From Mangrovimonas aestuarii (GTDB lineage: Bacteria > Bacteroidota > Bacteroidia > Flavobacteriales > Flavobacteriaceae): a DNA stretch of 64,000 bases. A program made the position numbers and the translations under genes. The notes under the pieces are model-generated. The model was given only the letters and a program-made list of their open reading frames with translations. It was not told the DNA's origin and searched no databases. Shown here one piece after another: positions 16,369 through 25,370 of the stretch; position 1 is the first letter of the stretch; every line of letters begins with the position of its first letter. The DNA lies in NCBI RefSeq assembly GCF_028767185.1, contig NZ_JARACK010000007.1, positions 1-64,000 on the forward strand, written 5' to 3'.

Positions 16369-17862
16369 TTGCATTTCAATATCGCTAAACTTAGCATTAA
16401 CTACAATAACTTGATTACTGCTTAAATCGCCATTACTGTATGAAGACACCATAGATTTAGCTTTGTTTTTTGGGTGTTTTAATAAGGTTTTGCTGCCTTT
16501 AAATTGAAGATTATAAGTTGTTTTGGGCAACATAATAATGGCTTCACTGTTTTCTAGAACTACATTGATATTAGAAAATCCTTTATTGATTTCCTTTATT
16601 TCCAAAACGTCAAAACTACCGTCAATCAAAGCCTGGTTGACTAGCTCCCCTATTTGGATGTTTGATGAGTTGGAATTGAGTAAAATTCGGTTTACCTGAT
16701 TCAGTCGGGCATCTTTAACATAATTTAGTCGCAATTCTCCCAATCCCCAATTTTCTACTATTACGGGGGAATAGGAAGCATTAATGGACGTGTTTTGTCC
16801 ATTAATGCTATTAGCAACCAATTTTGCATAATTAAGATTAGCGTTTAGATTGTTTATTACAGAAGCCAATTTTAATTCACCATGTCTTACATTTAGTTTC
16901 ACCTTGGCATTCTTGGGTATTTTAATTTTAATGGTCTTTTTCACTTTTGAGTCAGACCTTTGATGCATTAATTTTTCAATTTTAACCCGACGTTCGTCCG
17001 CCAATTTGGCTCGCTCTCTTTCTCGTTCTTCTCGTTCCTTCTCATGCATCTCTCTTCGTGCTTCCATTTGAGCCTGACGTCCCTCTAACCGTTTTGCATG
17101 ATCTTCCATTTGTCTTTCATAGCGTTGCTCAATGATTTCCATACGCTTCTCATATTCCTTACCATATTTCTCTTCGAACTTTTTGCTCCATTCTTCCATC
17201 TGCTTGCCATACTTTTCATCCCACTCTTTACCAAATTTTTCACCCCAAGCCTCCATTTCCTTTTGGTACTCCTCACCAAATTGATCTTCAAAAGCTTTAC
17301 TCCATTCCTTTAAATAAACCTCGCCATCTCTTTTATAAGCCTCATAATCAAATTGAATTCGATTAATTCCTTCTGGCAAAGGTGGTAGTGGTGGCATTTC
17401 GGGTAATATAGGCATCGCTGGCAACTCTGGAAGTTCAGGCACTTCTACTTGAATTTCTGGAATTTCGGAGAGTTCAAACTTAAGCTCCTGTATTGCGGCA
17501 ATAACAGCTTCTTGATCATCACCAGCTATACGATACGCCCATGCATTTTTACCTGAACCCATAGTATTTATGGTCACTAAAGTTTGGGAAGCATCAATAT
17601 CCAAATTCCAGTCCTTAGCGACTTTATTTAGTTCTTCCTGACTCAATGTCTCACTTTCAACAAAGGCTTCAATTTCAACAATATCTTTATTCCAGGTATC
17701 AAACTCAATATTACAATAATTAGTATTCAAATCAATAGTAACTTCATCTTCAACATGTATGGACTGTGATACTTTGGTTGCCTTGGTCTGCGCCAAAATA
17801 GGCATAGTTAAAAAGCAGGCCAAAAGACACAATACATTGGGTATTTTTATAATTGTTTTCAT
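16366..17862 (-). CDS. Secreted/periplasmic coiled-coil protein with adhesin-like C-terminus, in ECF sigma operon
   Basis: 498 residues. Signal peptide 1-24 (ending ILAQ), an N-terminal domain (25-150) that begins like DUF4097-type proteins, a proline-rich stretch of alternating PEMP/PELP units (about 140-165), a very charged helical segment (about 180-305, with repeats of FGEEYQKEME / YGKEYEKRME type followed by R/E-rich sequence), and a C-terminal part (about 310-498) rich in short beta strands and Asn, as in DUF4097 beta-helices. It follows the anti-sigma gene by 25 bp and ends the operon, so it is probably under the same ECF sigma control. Function is not known; I would expect an envelope-associated role. 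Confidence 0.7.
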   Translation of the reverse strand: MKTIIKIPNVLCLLACFLTMPILAQTKATKVSQSIHVEDEVTIDLNTNYCNIEFDTWNKDIVEIEAFVESETLSQEELNKVAKDWNLDIDASQTLVTINTMGSGKNAWAYRIAGDDQEAVIAAIQELKFELSEIPEIQVEVPELPELPAMPILPEMPPLPPLPEGINRIQFDYEAYKRDGEVYLKEWSKAFEDQFGEEYQKEMEAWGEKFGKEWDEKYGKQMEEWSKKFEEKYGKEYEKRMEIIEQRYERQMEDHAKRLEGRQAQMEARREMHEKEREERERERAKLADERRVKIEKLMHQRSDSKVKKTIKIKIPKNAKVKLNVRHGELKLASVINNLNANLNYAKLVANSINGQNTSINASYSPVIVENWGLGELRLNYVKDARLNQVNRILLNSNSSNIQIGELVNQALIDGSFDVLEIKEINKGFSNINVVLENSEAIIMLPKTTYNLQFKGSKTLLKHPKNKAKSMVSSYSNGDLSSNQVIVVNAKFSDIEMQ

Positions 17863-17887
17863 GTTTAAACTTTTTAAAATTCGGTGA

Positions 17888-18460
17888 TTAAGTGATGTTT
17901 TTTGTTTCCTCTTGTTGTGATGAATCTTTTAAGTTCTGTAATTGATCACGTAAACGATAGAGCAAATTCAAACGAAACTTTAAATTATCAATCAGAGCGT
18001 TTACCGTTAGCTCATTAGGACCATTTTTGGTAAGCTCTTCCGAGAGTTTTTTATACTCATTGTTAAGCTCTTCCAAGCGTTCCAAATAACCATCAAGAAG
18101 TTCTTTGTTCTCAGGAGAAAACTTAACCTTGGACAATTCAAGATTTATACTTGCCAAATAATAATCTTCAACCATTTTAAGCTCTGGAGAAACATCACCC
18201 AAAGTTTTAGTTTGTGTTGCAATAGTTCCATTGGTTGATTCTACAACGTTACTACTTGATTGATAACGGAAAACCCAAGCTCCCAAACCAATAAAAATTA
18301 CTATGGTCGCAGCAATGGCCCACCATGAATTTCTACGTTTACTCTCTAGTGGCAATGAAGCTTCCAGTTTATTTAAAAATCGTTCCTCATGACCTTGAGG
18401 CATTCCTCCTTTTTGGAGTTTTGCGTCTTCCTTTAGCATTTGTCTAAGATCTCGTGCCAT
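17888..18460 (-). CDS. Anti-sigma factor-like single-pass membrane protein
   Basis: 190 residues with a cytoplasmic N-terminus (1-44), one membrane segment (46-64, WWAIAATIVIFIGLGAWVF) and an outside helical domain with coiled-coil character (about 90-180). It overlaps the ECF sigma gene by 17 bp, which suggests translational coupling. That arrangement, together with the topology, fits an anti-sigma factor holding the sigma factor at the inner membrane. The zinc-binding HxxxCxxC motif of ZAS-type anti-sigma factors is absent, so the assignment is by context. It could also be a simple membrane protein of the regulon. Confidence 0.65.
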   Translation of the reverse strand: MARDLRQMLKEDAKLQKGGMPQGHEERFLNKLEASLPLESKRRNSWWAIAATIVIFIGLGAWVFRYQSSSNVVESTNGTIATQTKTLGDVSPELKMVEDYYLASINLELSKVKFSPENKELLDGYLERLEELNNEYKKLSEELTKNGPNELTVNALIDNLKFRLNLLYRLRDQLQNLKDSSQQEETKNIT

Positions 18461-18998
18461 GTTTTTTCTGTATTAAAAGTTCCTTTAATTTTCGTCTTCC
18501 TCGAGAAAGCTGTGTTCGTGATGCTACTTGAGAAATGTTCAGGATTTCCGAAATTTCTTCATGATCGTACCCTTCTACCAAGTAAAGCATTACCACAAAC
18601 CTGTACTTATCAGGGAGACGCTCTATAGCTGCCTTAACTTCGTCCAAGTTAATAGCATCGTCTACCAACCAATCGTCATCTCTATCTTCAACTACCTTTA
18701 GGTGCACCTCATCCAAAGACAATAAATATTGCTTTTTGGACTTTAAAAGATCGATGCTTTTATTGACCACGATTCGTTTTAACCAAGCACCAAAAGTGAC
18801 TTCTGCTTTATATTGATGCAGTTTTGTGAACGCTTTGATAAATGCTTCCTGAACAACGTCCTCGGCTTCCGCCGAATCCTTAACAAATCGTTGGGCGACA
18901 ATGTACATGCCATCACAATACTGATTATACAGTTTTAATTGTGCCTTCCGATCGTTTTGTTTACACTGTTCTATAATGTCAATAGCAAGTGAATTCAC
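18444..18998 (-). CDS. ECF-type RNA polymerase sigma factor
   Basis: 184 residues. Sigma region 2 lies at about 22-90 (DAEDVVQEAF-like core: AEAEDVVQEAFIKAF; WLKRIVVNKSID) and region 4 at about 124-175 (LPDKYRFVVMLYLVEGYDHEEIS and a helix-turn-helix ending SRGRRKLKELL). There is no region 1 or 3, as expected of the ECF group. It heads an operon with a putative anti-sigma and a secreted coiled-coil protein and is divergent from the DUF2911 gene. ECF sigma factors usually answer envelope signals and often drive their own operon. Confidence 0.92.
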   Translation of the reverse strand: MNSLAIDIIEQCKQNDRKAQLKLYNQYCDGMYIVAQRFVKDSAEAEDVVQEAFIKAFTKLHQYKAEVTFGAWLKRIVVNKSIDLLKSKKQYLLSLDEVHLKVVEDRDDDWLVDDAINLDEVKAAIERLPDKYRFVVMLYLVEGYDHEEISEILNISQVASRTQLSRGRRKLKELLIQKKHGTRS

Positions 18999-19113
18999 TT
19001 ATGGTTTTGGTTGTGTTTTACTTAAAGACGACGCAAAATTGTTGGTGTTGCAAAAAGTTAGTTAAAATTTTCCTGCTTGCCTTTACTTCTAAAAAATAAT
19101 TGTAGGTTAGTGC

Positions 19114-19145
19114 TTGAGTACTACCTACTTTTTGAAGTATCTTTA
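19114..19145 (+). promoter_or_regulatory. Candidate promoter of DUF2911-meaB
   Basis: TTG at 19114-19116 and TATCTTTA at 19138-19145 are 21 bp apart. The downstream box has one mismatch to TAnnTTTG. It would start transcription about 18-20 bp before the ATG at 19170. Confidence 0.45.
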
Positions 19146-19169
19146 CACACTGAAAACCGCTGAAGGATT

Positions 19170-19724
19170 ATGAACAGATTTTTAAAATGGACCATGGCCA
19201 TCTTGTTCTTGGTCGCTATGGGTGTTTTTTCTTATTCTTATTTTGAGGACCATTTAGTTGCACCTAGGCTGAGTCCGAAAGACACCGTAAAATTTGAATT
19301 TAACGATTTGGAAATTGAAGTGTTTTACAACAGGCCATCTAAGCGTGATCGTGACATTTTTGGAGCTTTGGTTCCTTATGGCGACGTATGGCGTACAGGT
19401 GCTAATGAAGCGACTACTTTTGAAACCAACCAAGGCTTAAAAATTGGACAGGATTCCCTTTCTGCTGGAAAATATACTTTATGGTCTATTCCTAATGAGG
19501 AATCATGGAAAGTAATCTTCAACTCAAAAATGTACCCTTGGGGGGTTGATGAGACCATGCAACCAATGCGTGACCCACAATTTGATGTAATCAATATTGA
19601 TATTCCTGTTGAACATCTAAACAATCCCGTAGAGCAATTCACTATTGGTTTTGATAATTCTACAAGCTTGATACATTTAACGATGGCTTGGGATAAGACA
19701 AAGATAGCTGTACCTCTTGAATAG
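19170..19724 (+). CDS. DUF2911 family protein
   Basis: 184 residues with an N-terminal membrane anchor or uncleaved signal (7-24) and the DUF2911 fold after it. Family hallmarks visible are VFYNRPSKRDRDIFG, PYGDVWRTGANEAT and a later LSAGKYTLWSIP. DUF2911 proteins are common in Bacteroidota and have no known function; the domain is a small beta-rich module outside the cytoplasm. It is followed directly (2 bp) by meaB, so the two are likely cotranscribed although no functional link is known. Confidence 0.85.
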   Translation: MNRFLKWTMAILFLVAMGVFSYSYFEDHLVAPRLSPKDTVKFEFNDLEIEVFYNRPSKRDRDIFGALVPYGDVWRTGANEATTFETNQGLKIGQDSLSAGKYTLWSIPNEESWKVIFNSKMYPWGVDETMQPMRDPQFDVINIDIPVEHLNNPVEQFTIGFDNSTSLIHLTMAWDKTKIAVPLE

Positions 19725-19726
19725 TT

Positions 19727-20815
19727 GTGGACGATAAAAAAAGGAAACATAGTGCCCTATCGGAACATGAAGGGATTTCACCACCTGAAATCACTAGCAA
19801 TGTTTCTATTTCTAACCTGAAAAAGAAACGTCGCCGACAACCAACTACTGAAGATTTAGTAGATGGAATTTTAAGGGGTGATATCACATCTTTAAGTCGT
19901 GCCATCACTCTTATTGAAAGTACAAGTGCTAAGCATTTAGAGAAAGCCAATGCTATTATAAAATCCTGTCTGGATCATCCCCATAAATCAGTTAGAATAG
20001 GAATTACAGGCGTTCCCGGGGTTGGTAAAAGTACCTTTATTGAAGCTTTTGGGAAGCACCTAACCTCACTTGGAAAGAAAGTTGCTGTACTAGCCGTTGA
20101 CCCTAGTAGCTCTTTAACTAAGGGCAGCATTTTAGGTGACAAAACCAGGATGGAAGATTTGGTAAAAGATCCTAATGCTTTTATCCGTCCTTCTCCTTCA
20201 GGTGACTCTTTAGGGGGAGTAGCTAGAAAAACACGTGAAACGATTATTCTCTGCGAAGCTGCTGGCTACGATACAATCATAATTGAAACTGTTGGTGTAG
20301 GCCAAAGTGAAACAGCTGTTCACAGTATGGTTGATTTTTTCCTTTTACTGAAATTGGCTGGTGCAGGTGACGAACTTCAGGGAATAAAGCGAGGCATTAT
20401 TGAAATGGCTGATGCTATTGCCATTAACAAAGCTGATGGTGATAATATTAAAAGAGCTAAACTTGCAAAAGTGGAATTTAATAGAGCGTTACACCTTTAT
20501 CCCGAAAAACCATCAGAATGGCATCCTAAGGTAATGCTTTGTAGCGGCTTACAAAATGAAGGGATTAAAGACCTGTGGCAAATTGTCTTGGATTATGTAG
20601 ACCATACTTCAAAAAACGGATACTTTACACATAACCGTAAGTCCCAAAACAAATTTTGGTTAACACAGACTATAGAAGATCACCTAAAACATGATTTCTT
20701 CAATCATCCTAAAATTAGAATAGAATTGGAAAAGCAACTGCAGTTATTGGACGCGAATAAAACATCTCCTTTTGCAGCTGCCGATTATCTTCTTAGCTTA
20801 AAAAAGGATTTATAA
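19727..20815 (+). CDS. meaB: Methylmalonyl-CoA mutase-associated GTPase MeaB (ArgK family)
   Basis: 362 residues. G3E-type P-loop GTPase: Walker A G94-x4-GKS (TGVPGVGKST), the family signature VDPSS near 123, the GDSLGGVARKT region, ETVGVGQSE switch and NKAD base recognition near 233. MeaB loads and protects adenosylcobalamin in methylmalonyl-CoA mutase. The best start is GTG at 19727, two bases after the DUF2911 stop; no in-frame ATG gives the full domain. The mutase subunits themselves are not in this window. The 3' end overlaps the convergent epimerase by 6 bp. Confidence 0.93.
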   Translation: MDDKKRKHSALSEHEGISPPEITSNVSISNLKKKRRRQPTTEDLVDGILRGDITSLSRAITLIESTSAKHLEKANAIIKSCLDHPHKSVRIGITGVPGVGKSTFIEAFGKHLTSLGKKVAVLAVDPSSSLTKGSILGDKTRMEDLVKDPNAFIRPSPSGDSLGGVARKTRETIILCEAAGYDTIIIETVGVGQSETAVHSMVDFFLLLKLAGAGDELQGIKRGIIEMADAIAINKADGDNIKRAKLAKVEFNRALHLYPEKPSEWHPKVMLCSGLQNEGIKDLWQIVLDYVDHTSKNGYFTHNRKSQNKFWLTQTIEDHLKHDFFNHPKIRIELEKQLQLLDANKTSPFAAADYLLSLKKDL

Positions 20816-21751
20816 AAAGCTCTTTTTGTACCACTCCACCTGCTTTTCAACACCTTCAAAAAGCGTTGTCTGCGGATTGTAGTCAAGCAACTTTTTGGCT
20901 TTATCAATATTGGCTTTTGTTCTAAACTGATCCCCAGGGCGTTTTGGTACTACATTTATTTTTATCTGTTGCCCCATAACCTTTGCAACAGCATCTATAC
21001 CTTCTTGAGTGGTATGCTCCTCTTCTGTACCTAGATTTATTACTTCTCCGTTAACTGCATTTTCTTTACCAATAACACTTACAACACCATCAACAATATC
21101 GCCTACATAAGTAAAACTTCTCCAGTGCTTATCGCTACCATCAAATAATGGAAAAGCTTCATCGTTAAAACCACAAGCTATAAGTTTAGTGTACATTTTT
21201 TCAGGTCTTTCCCTTGGGCCGAACACCGAATACAAACGAAGAGAGCAAGCCTTAAGCTGCTTTTCCCTGCTTTTTTGAAGCACAAGCTGTTCAGCTGCTA
21301 ATTTGGTCACTCCGTAATGTGATGCTGGTTGAGGCGCCACAGATTCTGGCCAAGTAGCTTCAAGCCCATAAATTGAAGATGTTCCGATATTTACAAACAA
21401 CTTTAGATTTTTCAGCTTAAGAGCATAGTCTAACAATAACTTTGTAGCTATAATGTTGTTGCTAAAATAATCTTCAAAAGAGCATGTGGCAGAAATACCA
21501 GGTTGAGCCGCAAAATGGAAAATATAGTCAAAATCAGTTGGCAGGCTCTCATAAGTTTTAAGCTCTCTTAAATCGGCTTTAATCACAGGAATTCCTTTGC
21601 TCTCCAAAGCTGAAGCATTGAGATTCTTTAACTCCTGATTATAGTAGGGAGAGAAATTATCAATTCCTATCACGTCATAACCTATTTCCTTAAGACGCTC
21701 TGCAGTATGTGACCCTATAAAACCAGCAGCTCCGGTGACTAATATTTTCAT
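20810..21751 (-). CDS. NAD-dependent sugar epimerase/dehydratase
   Basis: 313 residues, extended short-chain dehydrogenase fold. The NAD site GxxGxxG is at 7-13 (GAAGFIG), with D31 of IDNFSPYY suited to NAD. The catalytic set is S125/S126, Y146 and K150 (YGVTK). The N-terminal phrase DNFSPYYNQELK resembles UDP-glucuronate 4-epimerases and related enzymes, so a nucleotide-sugar substrate is likely; the exact sugar cannot be assigned. It lies next to, but divergent from, the GT2-LAB_N-ArnT operon and may supply its sugar donor. Confidence 0.85.
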   Translation of the reverse strand: MKILVTGAAGFIGSHTAERLKEIGYDVIGIDNFSPYYNQELKNLNASALESKGIPVIKADLRELKTYESLPTDFDYIFHFAAQPGISATCSFEDYFSNNIIATKLLLDYALKLKNLKLFVNIGTSSIYGLEATWPESVAPQPASHYGVTKLAAEQLVLQKSREKQLKACSLRLYSVFGPRERPEKMYTKLIACGFNDEAFPLFDGSDKHWRSFTYVGDIVDGVVSVIGKENAVNGEVINLGTEEEHTTQEGIDAVAKVMGQQIKINVVPKRPGDQFRTKANIDKAKKLLDYNPQTTLFEGVEKQVEWYKKSFL

Positions 21752-21814
21752 GTTAAAAATGTTTAATACAAAGAAACATTATTTTAATAAACTATTCAAT
21801 TCTATAAAAAAGAA

Positions 21815-21822
21815 TACTTTTG
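21815..21822 (+). promoter_or_regulatory. Candidate -7 box of the GT2-LAB_N-ArnT operon
   Basis: TACTTTTG matches TAnnTTTG exactly, 19 bp before the ATG at 21842. No clear TTG was found at the expected upstream spacing. Confidence 0.45.
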
Positions 21823-21841
21823 TATCGCCAATTTTTTACTT

Positions 21842-22558
21842 ATGAATTACAACTTCACCATTATAGTTCCTGTTTATAATGAAGAAGATAATCTTTTGAG
21901 GGTAGAACAAGAATTATTGCACTACACGACAATTGCAAAAAGAAACACTAAGATTCTATTTGTCAATGACGGATCGAAAGACAATAGTCAACAAATTATC
22001 GAAGATATCTGCAATCGTCATCCACAATTCACTTTTATCAGTTTCAAGGAAAACAGAGGGTTGAGCGCTGCCATAAAAGCAGGTTTTGATTATGCAGATA
22101 CAGAACTTGTAGGTTACATTGACTCCGACCTTCAAACAGCTCCAGAAGATTTCAATATTCTGTTGGATCATATCGGAGAATTTGATTTAGTTACAGGTGT
22201 TAGAGCAGATAGAAAGGATTCGTTTGTAAAAAACATGTCTTCTAAAATAGCTAATGGTATTCGACGTAGTTTTACCCATGATGGCATGGACGATACTGGC
22301 TGTCCTTTAAAGATTATAAAAGCAGACTATGCTAAACGTATTCCAATGTTTAAGGGTTTGCACCGATTCCTACCTGCTATGATTTTACTACAGGAAGGAA
22401 AAATTAAACAAGTTCCCGTACGGCACTTTCCTAGAATGGCAGGCGAAGCCAAATTTGGACTGTGGAATCGCTTACTTGGTCCTTTAATGGATTGTTTTGC
22501 TTACCTATGGATGAAGAAAAAATACATTAACTATTCCGTTGCAAAACAAAGTGAATGA
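21842..22558 (+). CDS. Family 2 glycosyltransferase, polyprenyl-phosphate sugar synthase type
   Basis: 238 residues. GT-A fold of the DPM1/ArnC kind: N-terminal IIVPVYNEEDNL, the FVNDGSKDNS segment, and the metal-binding D-x-D at about 94-96 (IDSDLQTAPED). These enzymes put a sugar from a nucleotide donor on undecaprenyl phosphate at the cytoplasmic face. There are no C-terminal membrane helices, unlike ArnC, so it is a short DPM1-like form. It overlaps the next gene by 4 bp (ATGA), and the neighbours (LAB_N, ArnT-like) suggest that its lipid-linked sugar is flipped and then transferred outside. Confidence 0.9.
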   Translation: MNYNFTIIVPVYNEEDNLLRVEQELLHYTTIAKRNTKILFVNDGSKDNSQQIIEDICNRHPQFTFISFKENRGLSAAIKAGFDYADTELVGYIDSDLQTAPEDFNILLDHIGEFDLVTGVRADRKDSFVKNMSSKIANGIRRSFTHDGMDDTGCPLKIIKADYAKRIPMFKGLHRFLPAMILLQEGKIKQVPVRHFPRMAGEAKFGLWNRLLGPLMDCFAYLWMKKKYINYSVAKQSE

Positions 22559-23178
22559 GTAGTTGGGTGATTTACAGCATAGGCTTTATTGCCCAAATTT
22601 TATTCTCTTCGCGCTTAATTGTGCAATGGATTACCAGTGAAAAACAAAAAAAGGTTGTTACACCTACCCTATTTTGGTCTTTGAGTCTTTTTGCCTCATT
22701 TCTTTTGTTTTTTTACGGTTATTTGAGAGACGATTTTGCTATTATGTTGGGACAATCGTTGACTTATTTTATCTACATCAGGAATTTACAACTTCAAAAT
22801 CAATGGCATAGATTCCCTAAAGCTGTACGTTGGGGGCTTTTAGTTTTCCCTATCATCCTTGTGATTTATTATTACAATAATAATAGGATAGATATGGAAG
22901 CCTTGTTAAAAAATGACGCAATCCCATTTTGGTTATTGGCTTTAGGAATCGTTTCCCAAATTATTTTCACATTGAGGTTTATTTATCAATGGGTTTACTC
23001 CGAAAGAAAAAAGGACTCTTCATTACCATTCGGATTTTGGCTTTTAAGTCTAATAGGGTCTGTATTGATTTTGACCTATGCAATATTCAGAAAAGACCCC
23101 GTATTATTTGCCGGCCATATTTTAGGCTCAATAGTTTACATAAGAAACTTAATACTTCTAAGAAAACAGCATGCTTAA
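22555..23178 (+). CDS. LAB_N (lipid-A-disaccharide synthase N-terminal domain) membrane protein
   Basis: 207 residues, nearly all membrane helices. Two repeats are visible: residues 1-75 and about 120-200 each carry a [IL]GxxxQxxFxxRxxxQWxxSE motif (IAQILFSSRLIVQWITSE and VSQIIFTLRFIYQWVYSE) followed by a second helix and a short YxRNL motif (IYIRNLQL, VYIRNLIL). That is the LAB_N domain, named from its fusion to LpxB in some bacteria but not itself a glycosyltransferase. It is translationally coupled to the GT2 gene and overlaps the ArnT-like gene by 8 bp. I infer a role in handling the lipid-linked sugar, possibly as flippase. Confidence 0.85.
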   Translation: MSSWVIYSIGFIAQILFSSRLIVQWITSEKQKKVVTPTLFWSLSLFASFLLFFYGYLRDDFAIMLGQSLTYFIYIRNLQLQNQWHRFPKAVRWGLLVFPIILVIYYYNNNRIDMEALLKNDAIPFWLLALGIVSQIIFTLRFIYQWVYSERKKDSSLPFGFWLLSLIGSVLILTYAIFRKDPVLFAGHILGSIVYIRNLILLRKQHA

Positions 23179-24796
23179 ACGTCTTGAATCATATCCAATT
23201 TTAACTATTTGTATTGTTACAGCTCTGATGATGCTTCCTGGATTAAATTCTATCCCGGTGAGTATTATGGAAGCCCGAAACTTTGTAACGGCCAGAGAAA
23301 TGATTAACGATGGGCATTGGATTTTGACAACCATGAACGGTCTTGCGCGTTATGAAAAACCACCATTACCTACATGGCTAACGGCTTTTTCTTCCATGAT
23401 TTTTGGAGTAAAAAGTGTTTTTGCCATGCGTTTACCCACTGTGCTTTTTATGATGATAACAGGGGTTTTCATTTTCAAAATCTCTGACTTACTAACTGAA
23501 AATCGTTTGCAAAGCCTATTAAACGGGTTTGTTGCCATTACTTCTTTTTATGTTCTGGGAATTACAGTAGAAGCTCCTTGGGATATTTTCACCCATGGTT
23601 TTATGTTAGTAGCCATTTATTATACTTTCAATTGGTTACAGACGCATAATAACAACTTAAAAAATGTTTTACTGGCAATTCTGTTTATAGGGTTCTCTTT
23701 TTTAAGCAAAGGTCCCGTTTCTCTTTTTGCTTTACTTCTCCCATTTATATTATCGTATGGCATTGTTTATAAATACACTAAACGTTCAATACTTTCCGTA
23801 ATCGGGATACTTTTATTAGGGATTGCCCTTGGCGCTAGTTGGTTTATTTATGTTAGACTTAAAGACCCTGCTACTTTTACAGCCATAGCACAAAAGGAAA
23901 CAGGTAACTGGTCAAGCTACAATGTAAGGCCGTTTTATTACTATTGGAGTTTCTTTACCCAAAGCGGCATTTGGACCATTCCGGCTTTTATGAGTTTACT
24001 TTACCCCTACTTAAAAAATAGGGTTACCAATAAAAAAGGGTATTTGTTTTCATTTTTATGGACCATCATAGCCGTGATTCTTCTATCCCTTATTCCGGAA
24101 AAAAAGTCAAGATATTTAATGCCTGTTTTGTTGCCACTGTCAATCAACATTGGGTTCTATTTAAATTATTTGATTCGTGAATTTAAAGCGTTAAAGGATA
24201 AAAGGGAAACTTTGCCTGTATACTTTAATTTTGGCTTAATTGGTACAATAGCTATCGTCGCTCCTTTTCTTATTTATTTTATGCTTAGTGACAAATTGAG
24301 TAACCATTGGTTACAATTTGCTTTACTTACAATTGTGAGTTTAATTTGTGGAGTACTATTTTTTTTAAAACTAAAAAAAAAGGAGCTTCTACATGTAATA
24401 GTTTTGACCGTTTCTTTTTTTGTTGGATTGGTAGCTACAGGACTACCTCTAGCTGGAATTTTTAAAACGGAAAATTACCGCAGTTTTGATGAAATAAAAA
24501 CAGATTACAAAAGTCTTGAAATATATGGTTTAGAAGAACCTTCTCCTGAAATCATTTGGTCTTTTGGCGAAAAAATTCAGGCTATCAAAAATGAGGATTC
24601 AACAATTAGTCACCCTCATCTTGAAACATTCGGATTACTTAGCTCTGAATACGATTTAAAGAAAAATATAGATTTACTTCAATCAAAGTATCAAATAAAA
24701 GAAGTAGGCAGTTTTGATCTTAACACAGCTGCAAGTAACAGCAGAAGCTATAAAACCAGGTTACATAAAAATCTCTATATCTTGACTAGGCGCTAG
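23171..24796 (+). CDS. ArnT-like (GT39/PMT fold) integral membrane glycosyltransferase
   Basis: 541 residues with about 12 membrane helices and a C-terminal soluble tail. The first outside loop holds the acidic and basic residues of the family: MEARNFVTAREM (E35 region), GHWILTTMNG and YEKPPLPTWL, matching the ArnT signature of YExPPLxxW. ArnT moves a sugar from undecaprenyl phosphate to lipid A in the periplasm. Here it closes a GT2-LAB_N-ArnT operon, so it probably decorates lipid A or another envelope lipid; the sugar is unknown. The end overlaps the convergent PAP2 gene by 11 bp. Confidence 0.88.
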   Translation: MLKRLESYPILTICIVTALMMLPGLNSIPVSIMEARNFVTAREMINDGHWILTTMNGLARYEKPPLPTWLTAFSSMIFGVKSVFAMRLPTVLFMMITGVFIFKISDLLTENRLQSLLNGFVAITSFYVLGITVEAPWDIFTHGFMLVAIYYTFNWLQTHNNNLKNVLLAILFIGFSFLSKGPVSLFALLLPFILSYGIVYKYTKRSILSVIGILLLGIALGASWFIYVRLKDPATFTAIAQKETGNWSSYNVRPFYYYWSFFTQSGIWTIPAFMSLLYPYLKNRVTNKKGYLFSFLWTIIAVILLSLIPEKKSRYLMPVLLPLSINIGFYLNYLIREFKALKDKRETLPVYFNFGLIGTIAIVAPFLIYFMLSDKLSNHWLQFALLTIVSLICGVLFFLKLKKKELLHVIVLTVSFFVGLVATGLPLAGIFKTENYRSFDEIKTDYKSLEIYGLEEPSPEIIWSFGEKIQAIKNEDSTISHPHLETFGLLSSEYDLKKNIDLLQSKYQIKEVGSFDLNTAASNSRSYKTRLHKNLYILTRR

Positions 24797-25358
24797 TAAA
24801 TTTCACAAAAAGGTATTGAGATAATTTATAAAACATAAGTCCTGATAAACCTCCAAAAATCATCCCACAAAAGATGTCCAATGGGTAATGAACTCCAATA
24901 TACACCCTGCTGTAAGCCATTAATCCAGCCCAGAACAACATAATAAAAATAAGATAACGGTATTTATCCTGAAGCATTAGCCCTGTGAACACAGCAACTG
25001 CCATGGAATTGGATGCATGCCCTGAAAAGAAACCATATCGCCCACCACAGCGAGATTTTACCAAACGCATAATACCGTCGAACTCCTGATTATGGCAAGG
25101 ACGAAAACGTTTAATTCCGTACTTGAAAGCATTAGTTATTTGATCTGTAAACAAAATCATTAAAGCGACTAAAGCCACAGTTATGAGAAAAGATTTTCTA
25201 TCCAGCTTTTTATACATCAATAACAACAGAAAAGCGTAAAAAGGAATCCAATTAAACTTTGTTGTATAAAACATCCAAAACCCATCCCAAGTCTCTGTTC
25301 CTAGGCCGTTTAAAAATAAAAATAATTCCTTATCGTATTCTACAAAGGTTTCGAGCAT
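24786..25358 (-). CDS. PAP2 family membrane phosphatase
   Basis: 190 residues with about five membrane helices. The three PAP2 motifs are complete: K-x6-RP (KYGIKRFRP), SGH (FFSGHASNS) and SR-x5-H-x3-D (SRVYIGVHYPLD). Substrates of the family are lipid phosphates such as undecaprenyl pyrophosphate, phosphatidyl lipids or lipid A phosphates. Its convergent position against an ArnT-like operon makes an envelope role (undecaprenyl recycling or lipid A dephosphorylation) plausible. It sits in a minus-strand run with a 75-residue protein and a MATE transporter. Confidence 0.9.
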   Translation of the reverse strand: MLETFVEYDKELFLFLNGLGTETWDGFWMFYTTKFNWIPFYAFLLLLMYKKLDRKSFLITVALVALMILFTDQITNAFKYGIKRFRPCHNQEFDGIMRLVKSRCGGRYGFFSGHASNSMAVAVFTGLMLQDKYRYLIFIMLFWAGLMAYSRVYIGVHYPLDIFCGMIFGGLSGLMFYKLSQYLFVKFTSA

Positions 25359-25370
25359 TCCTATAATTTA

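Noticed and set aside
21842-25358. Complete Arn (aminoarabinose) operon
   Set aside because: ArnA, ArnB and ArnD are missing, so the sugar cannot be called aminoarabinose.
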